This document shows positions 53,384-62,892 of a stretch of 64,000 nucleotides of DNA, piece after piece. The notes beneath the pieces are model-generated. The model was not told where the DNA came from and ran no database searches. It saw only the letters and a program-made list of their open reading frames with translations. Made by a program: the position numbers and the translations under genes. The number at the start of each line of letters is the position of its first letter. Position 1 is the stretch's first letter. Origin of the DNA: PALSA-1335 sp965231025 (lineage in GTDB: Bacteria > Patescibacteriota > Gracilibacteria > UBA1369); contig OZ246407.1 in NCBI GenBank assembly GCA_965231025.1, positions 868,001 to 932,000 of the forward strand, written 5' to 3'.

Positions 53384-53426
53384 ATAATAAAAGCGGCTTG
53401 TCATTACCGCCGGTCTCTTTTATTAT
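53384..53426 (+). terminator. Hairpin between pseudouridine synthase and dus
   Basis: ATAATAAAAG (53384-53393) pairs perfectly with CTTTTATTAT (53417-53426), enclosing GCGG/CCGC. The second arm supplies the T run. It may terminate upstream transcripts or lead into dus. Confidence 0.45.
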
Positions 53427-53447
53427 GTGCGAGCTTTAAAAAACGCT

Positions 53448-54542
53448 ATGGAAAAAGGATTCTGGAACAATTTGAAAAGACCGATCATCGCCCTCTCCCC
53501 CATGGATGGCGTGACCGACGCCCCATTCCGCATGATAACGGCGAAATACGGGAAACCGGACGTGATGATTACGGAATTCACCTCGGTTGAAGGAATCTGC
53601 GCGGGCGCCACAAAAACCTTGAACACGTTTCTCTACGACGAATCGGAGCGCCCCGTGGCGGCACAGCTCTTTGGATCAACGCCTGAAGCGTTCTACAAAG
53701 CGGCATTCGTGCTGTGCGAACTGGGATTTGACGGCATAGACATCAACATGGGTTGCCCCGCCAAAAGTATCGCGTCAAAAGGGGCCGGCGCTTCGTTAAT
53801 CCTGACCCCTGTACTGGCAAAAGAGATCGTCAGCAAAACCCGGCAGGGCTGTGAAGACTGGGCCGCCGGAAAAACCATGGAAGATGCCGGGCTGCATGAA
53901 AACATCATCGTCTGGGTTCAACAAAACCGGCACGCTGTCTCCAGGAAAATCCTCCCGGTGTCCGTAAAAACCCGCGTTGGTTACGACCAAATCACCATCG
54001 AAGAGTGGGTCAAACACCTGCTGGAAACCGAACCCGCGGCCATTTCCATCCACGGCCGCACCCTCAAACAGATGTACACCGGAAAAGCCGACTGGGAAGC
54101 CATCGCCCGCGCCGCGACCATCATCCATCAGACCGGAACCACGGTGCTCGGGAACGGAGACATCCAAAGCATCCCGCAGGCCCATGAGTACATCAAAAAA
54201 TACGGCGTGGACGGAGTACTGATCGGCAGGGCCGCTTTCGGCAATCCCTGGGTCTTTAAGAACAAAGAAGGAACCGTGGATGAACGCCTGGAAATCGCCA
54301 AAGAACACGCGGAACTGCACCAAAAAATCTTCGGTGAAAGCTATTTTATGCCCATGCGCAAGCACTTAAGCTGGTACTGCAAGGGATTCACCGGCGCCGC
54401 CGAAATCCGCCAAAAACTCATGACCGCCAAAAATGCATCTGACGTTGAAAACATCTTAAATTCTGTTATAATCCGCCAGCCGGTTACCCAAGAAACCCAG
54501 GAACCGGATTCCAAACCCCAAATTTTTCAGCCAATTTCCTAG
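53448..54542 (+). CDS. dus: tRNA-dihydrouridine synthase
   Basis: FMN enzyme that reduces uridines in tRNA D-loops. About 364 residues from the ATG at 53448 (a GTG at 53427 is less likely). Motifs: LSPMDGVTDAPFR, INMGCPAKSIASKGAGASL with the catalytic Cys, ISIHGRTLKQMYTGKADW, GNGDI, and IGRAAFGNPWVF. An insertion of about 25 residues after the catalytic region (AGKTMEDAGLHEN) lengthens it somewhat. The typA promoter lies in its 3' end. Confidence 0.94.
   Translation: MEKGFWNNLKRPIIALSPMDGVTDAPFRMITAKYGKPDVMITEFTSVEGICAGATKTLNTFLYDESERPVAAQLFGSTPEAFYKAAFVLCELGFDGIDINMGCPAKSIASKGAGASLILTPVLAKEIVSKTRQGCEDWAAGKTMEDAGLHENIIVWVQQNRHAVSRKILPVSVKTRVGYDQITIEEWVKHLLETEPAAISIHGRTLKQMYTGKADWEAIARAATIIHQTGTTVLGNGDIQSIPQAHEYIKKYGVDGVLIGRAAFGNPWVFKNKEGTVDERLEIAKEHAELHQKIFGESYFMPMRKHLSWYCKGFTGAAEIRQKLMTAKNASDVENILNSVIIRQPVTQETQEPDSKPQIFQPIS
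54445..54472 (+). promoter_or_regulatory. Strong promoter for typA inside dus
   Basis: TTGAAA (54445-54450), 16-base spacer, TATAAT (54467-54472) preceded by TG (extended -10). The typA ATG is 84 bases downstream. Confidence 0.65.
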
Positions 54543-54556
54543 TCCAACCCTACTCT

Positions 54557-56362
54557 ATGTCGAAAATCATCAACATCGCCATCATCGCTCACGTTGACCA
54601 TGGCAAAACAACATTAACAGACTTCTTGCTCCGCCAGGGCGGCGCCTTCAACTCTCACGAAAAAGTGGGTGAACTGGTGATGGACTCGAACGCGTTGGAA
54701 AGAGAACGCGGTATTACCATTCTGGCAAAAAACTCCTCCATTCATTACAAGGACATCAAGATCAACATCGTGGACACCCCCGGGCATGCCGACTTCGGGT
54801 CGGAGGTCGAACGCGTGCTCAAAATGGTGGATACGGTTTTATTGCTGGTGGACGCCAAAGAAGGGCCGATGCCACAGACCAAATTCGTACTCCAGAAGTC
54901 CCTGAAACTGGGCATCCGCCCGATCGTGGTCATCAACAAAATCGACCGCAAAGACCAGCGCGCCCATGCGGTCGTGGACATGGTTTTTGATCTTTTCGTA
55001 AAACTCGGTGCCAACGACCAGCAGCTGGACTTCCCGATCATTTACACCATCGGACGCGAAGGCATCGCCAAAATGAACATGGAGGACGAGGGAAAAGATC
55101 TCACTCCTCTTTTTGAAATGATCCTCAAACACGTTCAGCCCTACCCGGACAAATCAGCCGAATCATTACAGCTCCAGATCACCAACCTGGCCTACGACGA
55201 TTATATCGGCCGCATCGGCATCGGCCGGATTACGCGCGGTACGATCAAAAACAACTCAAGCGTGAGCGTCTGCAAACGCGACGGAAAAATCGGCAGCGGT
55301 AAAATTTCCAAACTCTACAGCTTCCAGGGTTTGCACAAAGTCGAAGTTCCCGAATCCGAATGCGGAGACATCGTTGCCATCGCGGGCATACCGGACCTTT
55401 CCATCGGTGAAACCGTCTGTAACGTGGACCAGGCAGATCCCCTCCCGCTGCTCGAAATCGATGAACCGACCATGACCATGAACTTTCTGGTCAACAACTC
55501 CCCTTTTGCCGGAAAAGAAGGGAAATTCGTCACCACCCGGCACCTCAAAGACAGGCTTGAACGCGAACTCCAGACCAACGTGGGTTTAAAGGTTGAACCA
55601 TTGGAAGGCACCGACGGATACACCGTATCGGGCCGCGGAGAACTTCACCTCTCCATTCTGATTGAAAACATGCGCCGTGAAGGGTTTGAGCTCCAGATTT
55701 CACAACCCCAGGTGATCATGAAAACCATCAACGGGGAAAAAATGGAACCCGTTGAACAGCTCGTCATCAACGTCCCCGAAGAATACAGCGGAACCGTCAT
55801 CGAAAAACTCGGAAAGCGCAAAGGTGAAATGCAGAACATGGCCACCGACAACGGACAAACCCAGCTCGAATATCTGATCCCGACCCGCGGCCTCCTCGGC
55901 TTGCGCTCGGAATTTATCATGGATACCCGCGGACAGGGTTTGATGGACCACAGTTTCTACCACTATGAACGGTACAAGGGAGACCTGACCCGCCGCGTGA
56001 ACGGTGTGATGATTTCCGGCGAAATGGGAACGACCGTCGCCTTTGCCCTCTGGAATCTCCAGGAACGCGGAATGATGTTCCTCGGCCCGGGCGTTTCCGT
56101 CTACGAAGGGATGATCATCGGCCAAAACTCCAAGAGCGACGACCTCGTGGTGAATCCATGCAAGGAAAAGAAACTTTCCAACATGCGCACCACCTCATCG
56201 GATGAAGCCATCCGCCTGGTTCCGCACCTGGACATGTCCCTCGAGCAGGCCATGGAATACATCTCCGGCGACGAACTTGTCGAGATTACGCCAAAATCCA
56301 TCCGCATCCGCAAAAAGTATCTGACGGAAAACGAACGGAAGAGGCAGAATAAATCCGCCTAA
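54557..56362 (+). CDS. typA: Ribosome-associated GTPase TypA/BipA
   Basis: 601-residue translational GTPase. G1 AHVDHGKTTL, switch with RERGITI, G3 DTPGHADFGSEV, G4 NKIDR, then EF-G-like domains II, III and V and the TypA-specific C-terminal domain (GEMGTTVAFALWNLQERG, RTTSSDEA). Acts on ribosomes under stress and in 50S assembly. Length and domain set are complete. It has its own strong promoter. Confidence 0.97.
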   Translation: MSKIINIAIIAHVDHGKTTLTDFLLRQGGAFNSHEKVGELVMDSNALERERGITILAKNSSIHYKDIKINIVDTPGHADFGSEVERVLKMVDTVLLLVDAKEGPMPQTKFVLQKSLKLGIRPIVVINKIDRKDQRAHAVVDMVFDLFVKLGANDQQLDFPIIYTIGREGIAKMNMEDEGKDLTPLFEMILKHVQPYPDKSAESLQLQITNLAYDDYIGRIGIGRITRGTIKNNSSVSVCKRDGKIGSGKISKLYSFQGLHKVEVPESECGDIVAIAGIPDLSIGETVCNVDQADPLPLLEIDEPTMTMNFLVNNSPFAGKEGKFVTTRHLKDRLERELQTNVGLKVEPLEGTDGYTVSGRGELHLSILIENMRREGFELQISQPQVIMKTINGEKMEPVEQLVINVPEEYSGTVIEKLGKRKGEMQNMATDNGQTQLEYLIPTRGLLGLRSEFIMDTRGQGLMDHSFYHYERYKGDLTRRVNGVMISGEMGTTVAFALWNLQERGMMFLGPGVSVYEGMIIGQNSKSDDLVVNPCKEKKLSNMRTTSSDEAIRLVPHLDMSLEQAMEYISGDELVEITPKSIRIRKKYLTENERKRQNKSA

Positions 56363-56377
56363 GTTTCGCTTCGGGCT

Positions 56378-57934
56378 TTACGCTTCGGCATTCGGTTTCT
56401 CTACGGCAGTGATCCGGCCCAGATTTTCATGAAACCGCTGAAAATTTTGCGGATCCACAACGGCCTGATGCAATACGTTGACGGCTTTTTCATAGTCGGG
56501 TTCATTGATGATGAACGTGACGTTCCGGTCCCCGTCCCCTCCGTCAAACTCGATGTTGATACCGTTGGCCGCCAGCACCCCCGAAAGCCAGCTCAATAAG
56601 CCCTTCCGGTCCGCCATCTGGTTGCCGATACAACAAACAATCGCCATTTTGTCCTTCATATCGACCCGGCCGTATCTGGAAAGAAGCATGGCTAAAGGCT
56701 CGTTGTGGGCATCCTTGCCATCCACGCTGAAGGCCACGGTCCTTGCGGAGGTCGTAATGGCGTCCACGGAAATACCCTGCTGCCTGCAAACCTGAAAAAT
56801 ATCAGCCGCAACACCTTTTTGTTCAATCATTTTTCCGCTGCTCACGCGGAACATCGTCTGCCCTCTCTTCCCGCTGATAAAACGAACTCCGGTCACTTCC
56901 GGATCGTCGCTCAATGAAATCAACGTCCCCGGACCGTCCGGATTGAACGTATTTTTCACGTGAATATCGACCCCCTGCCCGTCCAGTACCCAAATCCCAT
57001 GAGGATTGATGGCCTTCATACCGGCAAGATCGGACAGTTCCGCCGCCTCATCAAAATGCGCCCTGGTCCTCAATCGGGCATTATCCTTTCCCACAAGCTT
57101 TGGATCGGCGGAAAGCAACCCGTCGACCTCTTTCATGATCGTCAGAACTACGCGACCGTCTTTGCCCCTTGACTGCTTAAGTCCGCGGGCAGCCATAGCT
57201 GCCGTTGAGTCTGTGTACCCGCGATCGATGGTGTTCAAAATTCCGCCTGGAATATACCCCGCATATCCGGTGACGATCGGCGTGCTCCCGCGGGCAAGAA
57301 CATCGTTGACTCTCATGGCTATCTCCTGACTCAACGTGGTGTAGAGCACCTCCTGATCAATCTCACCCTCATAACCGTTCTTGAACAGGACGGGAGGAGC
57401 CGAAGCTTCAAAAACATCACCAAGATTCACGTCCTCATACACCGTGTCGATCTTGCTGCGGATAGTAAAGACCTTTGCGAGCACATGGGCGGAAAACACT
57501 TCCCCCAAACCGACGATGCGGTCAACGATATAATTTTTGCGCTGAACATCGGTTGAACCATAGTACTCATAAGCCCACAAAATCTGCGCTTCAAGATGAT
57601 CAATTTGCCCTTTCAGATAACCGGCAATACCTAAAAGCACCCTTTCCCGCGCATCTTCAGGAACATGATCTTCGCCCAATAAACGACCGGCACGGTCCAA
57701 AGTCCCCTGTACAACCTCCTGAAAAAGTCCACTAAAAGCCCCGGGCGTCTTAAAAATGTCTTCATCGGCAAGAACCGTATCCGCGATTTTCAGAAGTTTA
57801 TTGGTCTCTCCGCTGAAGGCGGAAACCACGGCCACAACTTTTTTGCCGGTCAACGCCTCTTTTCCAACAATATCACCGACAAGATCCATCCTGTCCACCG
57901 AGGTTCCGCCGAATTTCATCACATTAATGTCCAT
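56378..57934 (-). CDS. Aspartate kinase
   Basis: Phosphorylates aspartate, the first step towards Lys, Thr, Met and diaminopimelate. About 518 residues from the ATG at 57934. The kinase domain starts VMKFGGTSVDRM, has TGYAGYIPGGILNTIDRGYTDSTAA in the active site, and two C-terminal ACT domains (about 370-500) for feedback control. No other gene of the pathway lies in the window. The protein is a single-function kinase; no homoserine dehydrogenase part is fused. Confidence 0.94.
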   Translation of the reverse strand: MDINVMKFGGTSVDRMDLVGDIVGKEALTGKKVVAVVSAFSGETNKLLKIADTVLADEDIFKTPGAFSGLFQEVVQGTLDRAGRLLGEDHVPEDARERVLLGIAGYLKGQIDHLEAQILWAYEYYGSTDVQRKNYIVDRIVGLGEVFSAHVLAKVFTIRSKIDTVYEDVNLGDVFEASAPPVLFKNGYEGEIDQEVLYTTLSQEIAMRVNDVLARGSTPIVTGYAGYIPGGILNTIDRGYTDSTAAMAARGLKQSRGKDGRVVLTIMKEVDGLLSADPKLVGKDNARLRTRAHFDEAAELSDLAGMKAINPHGIWVLDGQGVDIHVKNTFNPDGPGTLISLSDDPEVTGVRFISGKRGQTMFRVSSGKMIEQKGVAADIFQVCRQQGISVDAITTSARTVAFSVDGKDAHNEPLAMLLSRYGRVDMKDKMAIVCCIGNQMADRKGLLSWLSGVLAANGINIEFDGGDGDRNVTFIINEPDYEKAVNVLHQAVVDPQNFQRFHENLGRITAVEKPNAEA

Positions 57935-58016
57935 CAAAACAAAAAAAGAAGGTACAAAAAAGAAACAGACGAGAACTTAACCAAGAATCGAAGCTATGTC
58001 AACACAACTTCTGACC

Positions 58017-58538
58017 TTAGTTCTGTACGTCGACGACCTTCTCCCCGAACTGTCCGGCAATCTGCTGCTGGGTGGAATAAAAATCGCGCAACGCCGTATT
58101 TTCCTGCGAACTAAACTGTGCAAAAGCGTCGGAGAACGACTTCCTTGCCGCAGGGTCATCCTCCTTTCCCTGAAGATACTGCACCCCCAGAATGACCTGC
58201 TGGATTCCGCTTAATTCAACGGTAAAAAACTTCTCCATGGCCTCCGCGAGCCTTTCTCCCCCGGCTGGTACTTCCATGGACCGGAATCTGTCATGACTCC
58301 TGTTGATCTCGGACTGAACACCCTGGAGGGTCTGTAAAACCTGCTCCGAATTCACGTCCTTCCCGTCAAACACCTTGCTGATCTCCTGCGCCTTGGTAAA
58401 CATCTCCTTCTGGACCTGAACGATGCTGTTGTTGTAATCCTTCACCGTGGAAGCCTTATCCTGTGAACAGGAAGCCATAAACAGCCCGAGCACCAAAACC
58501 GCAAAAACAAAAACCCGCGCGCGAATCAATGATTTCAT
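58017..58538 (-). CDS. Helical lipoprotein
   Basis: 173 residues from the ATG at 58538. Signal peptide and lipobox (MASC, Cys about 24), then an all-helical domain (about 30-170) with many Gln/Glu/Ser, probably a small helical bundle on the outer face of the membrane. No named family. Single gene, divergent from mscS. Confidence 0.75.
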   Translation of the reverse strand: MKSLIRARVFVFAVLVLGLFMASCSQDKASTVKDYNNSIVQVQKEMFTKAQEISKVFDGKDVNSEQVLQTLQGVQSEINRSHDRFRSMEVPAGGERLAEAMEKFFTVELSGIQQVILGVQYLQGKEDDPAARKSFSDAFAQFSSQENTALRDFYSTQQQIAGQFGEKVVDVQN

Positions 58539-58612
58539 AAGGGAAAAAACAGAGAAAACATCCGCATTATAGACAAACAAAACGGCCTCCGCCAGTTTTC
58601 AGCCGTCCCGGA

Positions 58613-58641
58613 TTGAATAAAAACCCAATTTTTGGTATAAT
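58613..58641 (+). promoter_or_regulatory. Strong promoter for mscS
   Basis: TTGAAT (58613-58618), 17-base spacer, TATAAT (58636-58641) with the extended TG. The ATG is 33 bases downstream. Confidence 0.7.
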
Positions 58642-58674
58642 GTTGAGAAAAAACAAAAACTCTCGTCATGCCCT

Positions 58675-59691
58675 ATGGCACAACCTTTAACAACAACGGG
58701 CGTATCCACGGATGGAGTGAATGCCGGCGGAAACCTTGATTTCGGCTCGCTGATACCTCAAATCCTTGAAAAATTCCTGCTGGTTCTGGAGGGAGCGGCC
58801 ATCGTTGCGGGAGGTTTTTTCCTGATCCGGTATATCCGGGCAAGGCTCCGGAAGATCGAAATAACCCATGAACCTCAACGGAACGCCATCAACCTGCTCG
58901 AAAAAATCACCACGGGGTTCATCGTGGTGATCTCCATCACGCTGTCGCTCAAGGTAGTGGGAATCGACATGAGCCTCCTGGTAAGCGTGGCGATTTTGGG
59001 CCTGAGTTACGGTCTTCAGGATATCATCAAAAACTACGTTGCTGGCATTTTGATCCTGTTCAAGGCGCCCTTCAAAATCGGAGAAACCGTGATGATCCGC
59101 AATTTCACGGGACGGGTATTCAAAATGGATTTCCAGTCCACGACGCTGGAAACCTTTGATCACAGATACATCACGATTTACAACAGCGACGTCATGACCC
59201 AATCCATCGTCAATTACTCCAACAACACCATCCGCCGCATCGACATCGACGTCATGCTGGGATACGGCACAGACATGAAAACGGCGCTGTATGTTTTTGA
59301 CAAAATTCTGTACAACCACCCGTCGGTGTTAAAAAGCCCCAAATACTCGATCATTTTCAAAAAGTTTTCCGATTCGGCCGTTACGGTCACCCTCAAATTC
59401 TGGGTACAACGTCCGTGCAACATCCTGAAAATACGGTCCGAAATCGGACTCCAGATCAACCAGTCGTTCGACGAGCAGAAAATCTTCATGCCATACACCA
59501 AGGACGTTCAGGGGGCGGAAGAAAACGACCTCACCAAAACCACGGAACAGCACAAAAAACAGATCCAGGAATTCTACAGCCTTCCCATGTTTGCCCAGCA
59601 GCCAGTGGTCCAGCCGGGGGCCGAAGGCGTCCCGGGAGCCGACGGTCAAATCCAGCCCGCGGAGGAAATTGATACCGAAGAACCCGAATAA
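58675..59691 (+). CDS. MscS-type mechanosensitive channel
   Basis: 338 residues: three transmembrane helices (about 35-60, 80-100, 105-130), with the pore helix LGLSYGLQDIIKNYVAGILIL, then the beta domain (RNFTGRVFKMDFQSTTLETFD) and alpha/beta cage. A Pro/Gly/Glu-rich tail (about 300-338) follows. The channel opens on membrane tension to release solutes under osmotic downshock. The disordered acidic tail is an addition. Confidence 0.93.
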   Translation: MAQPLTTTGVSTDGVNAGGNLDFGSLIPQILEKFLLVLEGAAIVAGGFFLIRYIRARLRKIEITHEPQRNAINLLEKITTGFIVVISITLSLKVVGIDMSLLVSVAILGLSYGLQDIIKNYVAGILILFKAPFKIGETVMIRNFTGRVFKMDFQSTTLETFDHRYITIYNSDVMTQSIVNYSNNTIRRIDIDVMLGYGTDMKTALYVFDKILYNHPSVLKSPKYSIIFKKFSDSAVTVTLKFWVQRPCNILKIRSEIGLQINQSFDEQKIFMPYTKDVQGAEENDLTKTTEQHKKQIQEFYSLPMFAQQPVVQPGAEGVPGADGQIQPAEEIDTEEPE

Positions 59692-59755
59692 AAAACAATC
59701 CACTCCCCGCGAAAAAATTTTTGCAGTAGAATAGGGACAACCTAAACTTATCCCT

Positions 59756-61213
59756 ATGAAATTTCGCAAAGAAAAAGACGTCATCGGCTGGGTGAACGTT
59801 CCTTTTGACGCATATTACGGTTCATTCACCGTGCGTGCGCACGAAAACTTCCGGATCAGCGGAATTCAGGCGCCGGTAAGATTCAAAAACGCGCTGGGAA
59901 TCATCAAAATGGCGGCGGCCATGACCAACAAAGAACTCGGGGAAGTGGAACCGAAAATCGCCGACGCCATCATCAAGGCGGCCGACGAATTTATTGAGGG
60001 AAAGTTCGACGACCAGTTTACCCTGGATGTTTTCCAAGCCGGGGCTGGAACCCCGTTTAACATGAACGCCAATGAAATCATCGCCAACCGTGCCAACGAA
60101 CTGCTCGGTGGGAAAAAAGGCGAATACAAACCGGTCACGCCCAACAACCACGTCAACTGGGGACAGTCCTCGAACGACGTCATTCCCACCGCCATAAGGA
60201 TTGCCGCTCTTTACCATGCGAATGAACTCCTGCCGGAAGTTGAAAAACTCGGCAAAGCCCTGATGAAAAAAGGGAAAGAATTCAATGCCGTCATCAAGGT
60301 GGGAAGAACCCACATCCAGGACGCGGTGCCCATCCGCCTGGGCCAGGAGTTCGAAGCGTACGGATCCGCGGTTTTGCGCAGCCACCGGTTCATCAAGGAA
60401 TCTTTTGACCATCTCAAAGAGCTTGGAATCGGGGCGACAGCGCTCGGCACCGGAATAACCACGCACCCAAAATACCGCCCGCTCATGGTCAAAAACCTGA
60501 GTAAACTCACCGGAATCACATTCAGGGCCACCCAATACCCGATGGAACTGACTCACGGGATGAATGCGTTTGCCGTGGCCTCCAACAGCCTCAAAATCCT
60601 CGCGAACGACCTCGTGAGAATCGCCAACGACTTCAAGCTGCTGGTTTCCGGACCGATCGGCGGAATCGCGGAAATTATCATTCCCGAAGTTGAACCCGGT
60701 TCCTCCATCATGCCGGGAAAAATCAACCCTTCCATCCCCGAATGCATGAACATGATCGGATTCCAGGTCGTCGGCAACGACACCGCCATCAACTACGGCG
60801 TCCAGGCAAGCCAGCTGGAACTCAACGTCATGACCCCGATGATCATGCACAACCTCATGTGGTCCATGAAACTGCTCACCAACGGATGCGACATGTTCAG
60901 AACATTCTGCGTGGAAGGCATAAAAGCCGACAAAAAACGGTGCCAAAAACTCCTGGATGACAGTTTGTGCCTTGCGACCGGGCTCTCCCCGTACCTGGGC
61001 TACAAAGTCACCGCAGAACTCGTCAAAGATGCCCTCCACAAAGGAAAAACCCTCAAGCAGGAGATCACTGATCAACAATTCATGGACACCAAAGAACTGG
61101 AGAACATTCTGTCCCCTTCCAAACTCACGGCCCCGAGTCTGACCGACAAAACGCTCGTTCAGCGGATCAAAAAGAACAAAAACTACCAAAACTACCTTCA
61201 ACGCCTCGGGTAA
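59756..61213 (+). CDS. Fumarase/aspartase superfamily lyase
   Basis: 485-residue lyase. Substrate-binding FQAGAGTPFNMNANEIIANR, VNWGQSSND, VGRTHIQDAVP with the catalytic region, and the signature GSSIMPGKINPSIPE are intact. Fumarase C and aspartate ammonia-lyase are hard to tell apart here: the KVGRTHIQDAVPIRLGQEF part is aspartase-like, while PGKINP is shared. It could release fumarate from aspartate or hydrate fumarate. The C-terminal tail ends in basic residues. Followed by a small basic protein. Confidence 0.88.
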   Translation: MKFRKEKDVIGWVNVPFDAYYGSFTVRAHENFRISGIQAPVRFKNALGIIKMAAAMTNKELGEVEPKIADAIIKAADEFIEGKFDDQFTLDVFQAGAGTPFNMNANEIIANRANELLGGKKGEYKPVTPNNHVNWGQSSNDVIPTAIRIAALYHANELLPEVEKLGKALMKKGKEFNAVIKVGRTHIQDAVPIRLGQEFEAYGSAVLRSHRFIKESFDHLKELGIGATALGTGITTHPKYRPLMVKNLSKLTGITFRATQYPMELTHGMNAFAVASNSLKILANDLVRIANDFKLLVSGPIGGIAEIIIPEVEPGSSIMPGKINPSIPECMNMIGFQVVGNDTAINYGVQASQLELNVMTPMIMHNLMWSMKLLTNGCDMFRTFCVEGIKADKKRCQKLLDDSLCLATGLSPYLGYKVTAELVKDALHKGKTLKQEITDQQFMDTKELENILSPSKLTAPSLTDKTLVQRIKKNKNYQNYLQRLG

Positions 61214-61275
61214 AAGTGAGCTTGACTTAAAATGGCTTCTCGGCTTAAATACTAAGGCCTTAACCACATTTTTGT

Positions 61276-61434
61276 ATGTCGAATAAACACATCACCCACC
61301 AGCACGGACTCGCAACCATGAACGCGACACGCCCAAAGAGCAAACTCCGCAAACGTGCCAACAAGGCCAAAGCAAAAGTCCGCAAAGAAGTACTTCTGAA
61401 AGCCCTTCGCGACGCCGTGAAAGCTCATTCCTAA
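61276..61434 (+). CDS. Small basic protein (52 residues)
   Basis: ATG at 61276 to TAA at 61434. After a His-containing start, the sequence from residue 15 on is Lys/Arg/Ala-rich and helical (MNATRPKSKLRKRANKAKAK). The charge suggests nucleic acid or ribosome binding; I do not recognise a ribosomal protein family. A clean terminator lies 30 bases downstream, which supports a real transcript end. Confidence 0.55.
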   Translation: MSNKHITHQHGLATMNATRPKSKLRKRANKAKAKVRKEVLLKALRDAVKAHS

Positions 61435-61463
61435 GGGAATGATGTCGTTTTGAGCGATCACCA

Positions 61464-61492
61464 GGGAACCCCGCAAGCGGGGTTCCCTTTTT
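61464..61492 (+). terminator. Rho-independent terminator
   Basis: GGGAACCCCGC (61464-61474) pairs with GCGGGGTTCCC (61477-61487), followed by a run of five T. Ends the lyase and small-protein transcript. Confidence 0.9.
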
Positions 61493-61502
61493 GTTCAAAA
61501 AA

Positions 61503-61511
61503 TGGTACAAT
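61503..61511 (+). promoter_or_regulatory. Extended -10 promoter for the MgtC/DUF4010 gene
   Basis: TGGTACAAT: TG, one base, TACAAT (61506-61511), just after the terminator; ATG 23 bases on. Confidence 0.4.
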
Positions 61512-61533
61512 GATGCGATAAAAACAAAATCCT

Positions 61534-62847
61534 ATGGATATTTTCAACATACTCATCCCCATCGGCACCAGCATCCTAATGGGAGCGCTGATCGGCCTGG
61601 AACGCGAAAAAGCGAAGCAGGTCAGGCACGGAGGCGTCAGTGCCATAGGAATCAGGACGGACATCCTCATCTGCCTGTTCGGGGCCATCGCGGCCTTCCT
61701 TGGAAAAACATTCAGCCCGGTACTTTTTCTGGTCTGTCTGATCGCCATGATCATTTTGACCATCGCGAGTTACATCTACCTTTCCTTCTCACTGAAAAAA
61801 ATCGGCGTCACGACGGAAATCAGCACCATACTAGTCTTTTTGCTGGGAGGGCTGGCCATGGTCGGATACATGCAGCTCGCCGTTATACTCGCCATCGTCA
61901 TCACGCTGGTGCTCTCACTTCGGACCGCACTGCACAGAGCGGTAACCCAGATCAACACCCGTGAGATATACGACACGATCAAATTCGCGATCATCGCGTT
62001 TATCATCCTGCCTTTTCTTCCAAACCAGAACTTCGACCACACCATTTTCGACTACCTTTTCCCCGGAGCGACGGTCCCTGAATCGTTCGACCATATCCAG
62101 GTCCTGAACCCATACCGGATCTGGTTCCTGGTGGTCCTGGTTTCGGGCATCAGTTTCCTGGGGTATGTGCTCGTCAAGACCATTGGAAATAAAAAAGGAA
62201 TCAGCATTGCCGGCCTCATCGGAGGACTGTATTCAAGTACCGCCACTTCCATTTCTCTGGCCCACAAAAGCAAGTCTCACCCGGAAATTACCTCCCCTTT
62301 CATCACAGGAATCGTCCTGGCATGCGGAATCAGTTTTCTGCGGACATTCATTTTCATACGCGCACTGAATGAAGAACTGTTCACTAAAACATTCATCCCG
62401 GTAGCCATGATGTTCGTCTATCTTATGGCGGTGGGACTCTTTATGCTTTTCAACAAGAAAAAGGAAAAACTCACCACGCAGACCGCGGAACTCAAAACGC
62501 CTTTTGAACTGACGGAAGCCCTGAAACTTGGAGGGTTCATCACCGGAACATTGCTGTTGGCCAAAATCGTGCTTTCATACGCCAGCATCAATCTTTACTA
62601 CTTTTTCGCTTCCATCATGGCGTTTTTCGCCATCGACGACCCGGTGATCATTTCCGCCGCGACCAGCGCGGGAAAACTCATCACCATGACCGAGGCCAAA
62701 AACGTAGTCCTCCTGGTGCTGTTCCTCAACATGATCCAGAAAGTATTCATGGTTTACCTCTTCGGAAACCGCAAACTGTTCAAACCTTTGCTCAAAATTT
62801 ACGGCGGACTTTTCCTTGTCAGTTTGATCGGTTTCATCTATTTTTAG
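61534..62847 (+). CDS. MgtC/SapB plus DUF4010 membrane protein
   Basis: 437-residue polytopic membrane protein. The N-terminal part (about 1-130) is MgtC/SapB-like (ALIGLEREKAKQVRHGGVSAIGIRTDIL). The rest is DUF4010 (about 160-430), with GLIGGLYSSTATSISLAHKSK. The fusion is common in bacteria; its transport role is not settled. The next gene, ftsQ, follows with almost no gap. Confidence 0.9.
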   Translation: MDIFNILIPIGTSILMGALIGLEREKAKQVRHGGVSAIGIRTDILICLFGAIAAFLGKTFSPVLFLVCLIAMIILTIASYIYLSFSLKKIGVTTEISTILVFLLGGLAMVGYMQLAVILAIVITLVLSLRTALHRAVTQINTREIYDTIKFAIIAFIILPFLPNQNFDHTIFDYLFPGATVPESFDHIQVLNPYRIWFLVVLVSGISFLGYVLVKTIGNKKGISIAGLIGGLYSSTATSISLAHKSKSHPEITSPFITGIVLACGISFLRTFIFIRALNEELFTKTFIPVAMMFVYLMAVGLFMLFNKKKEKLTTQTAELKTPFELTEALKLGGFITGTLLLAKIVLSYASINLYYFFASIMAFFAIDDPVIISAATSAGKLITMTEAKNVVLLVLFLNMIQKVFMVYLFGNRKLFKPLLKIYGGLFLVSLIGFIYF

Positions 62848-62892
62848 GTGGCGTGCGCTGACGCTGCGAAGTGCACTATTTTAAGGCCCACC

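Noticed and set aside
59822..61267. 481-codon open frame opposite the fumarase/aspartase gene
   Set aside because: Shadow frame from codon bias; the plus-strand gene has intact family motifs. The same applies to 2375-3505 opposite RNase Y and 32531-33544 opposite the Trm11-like gene.
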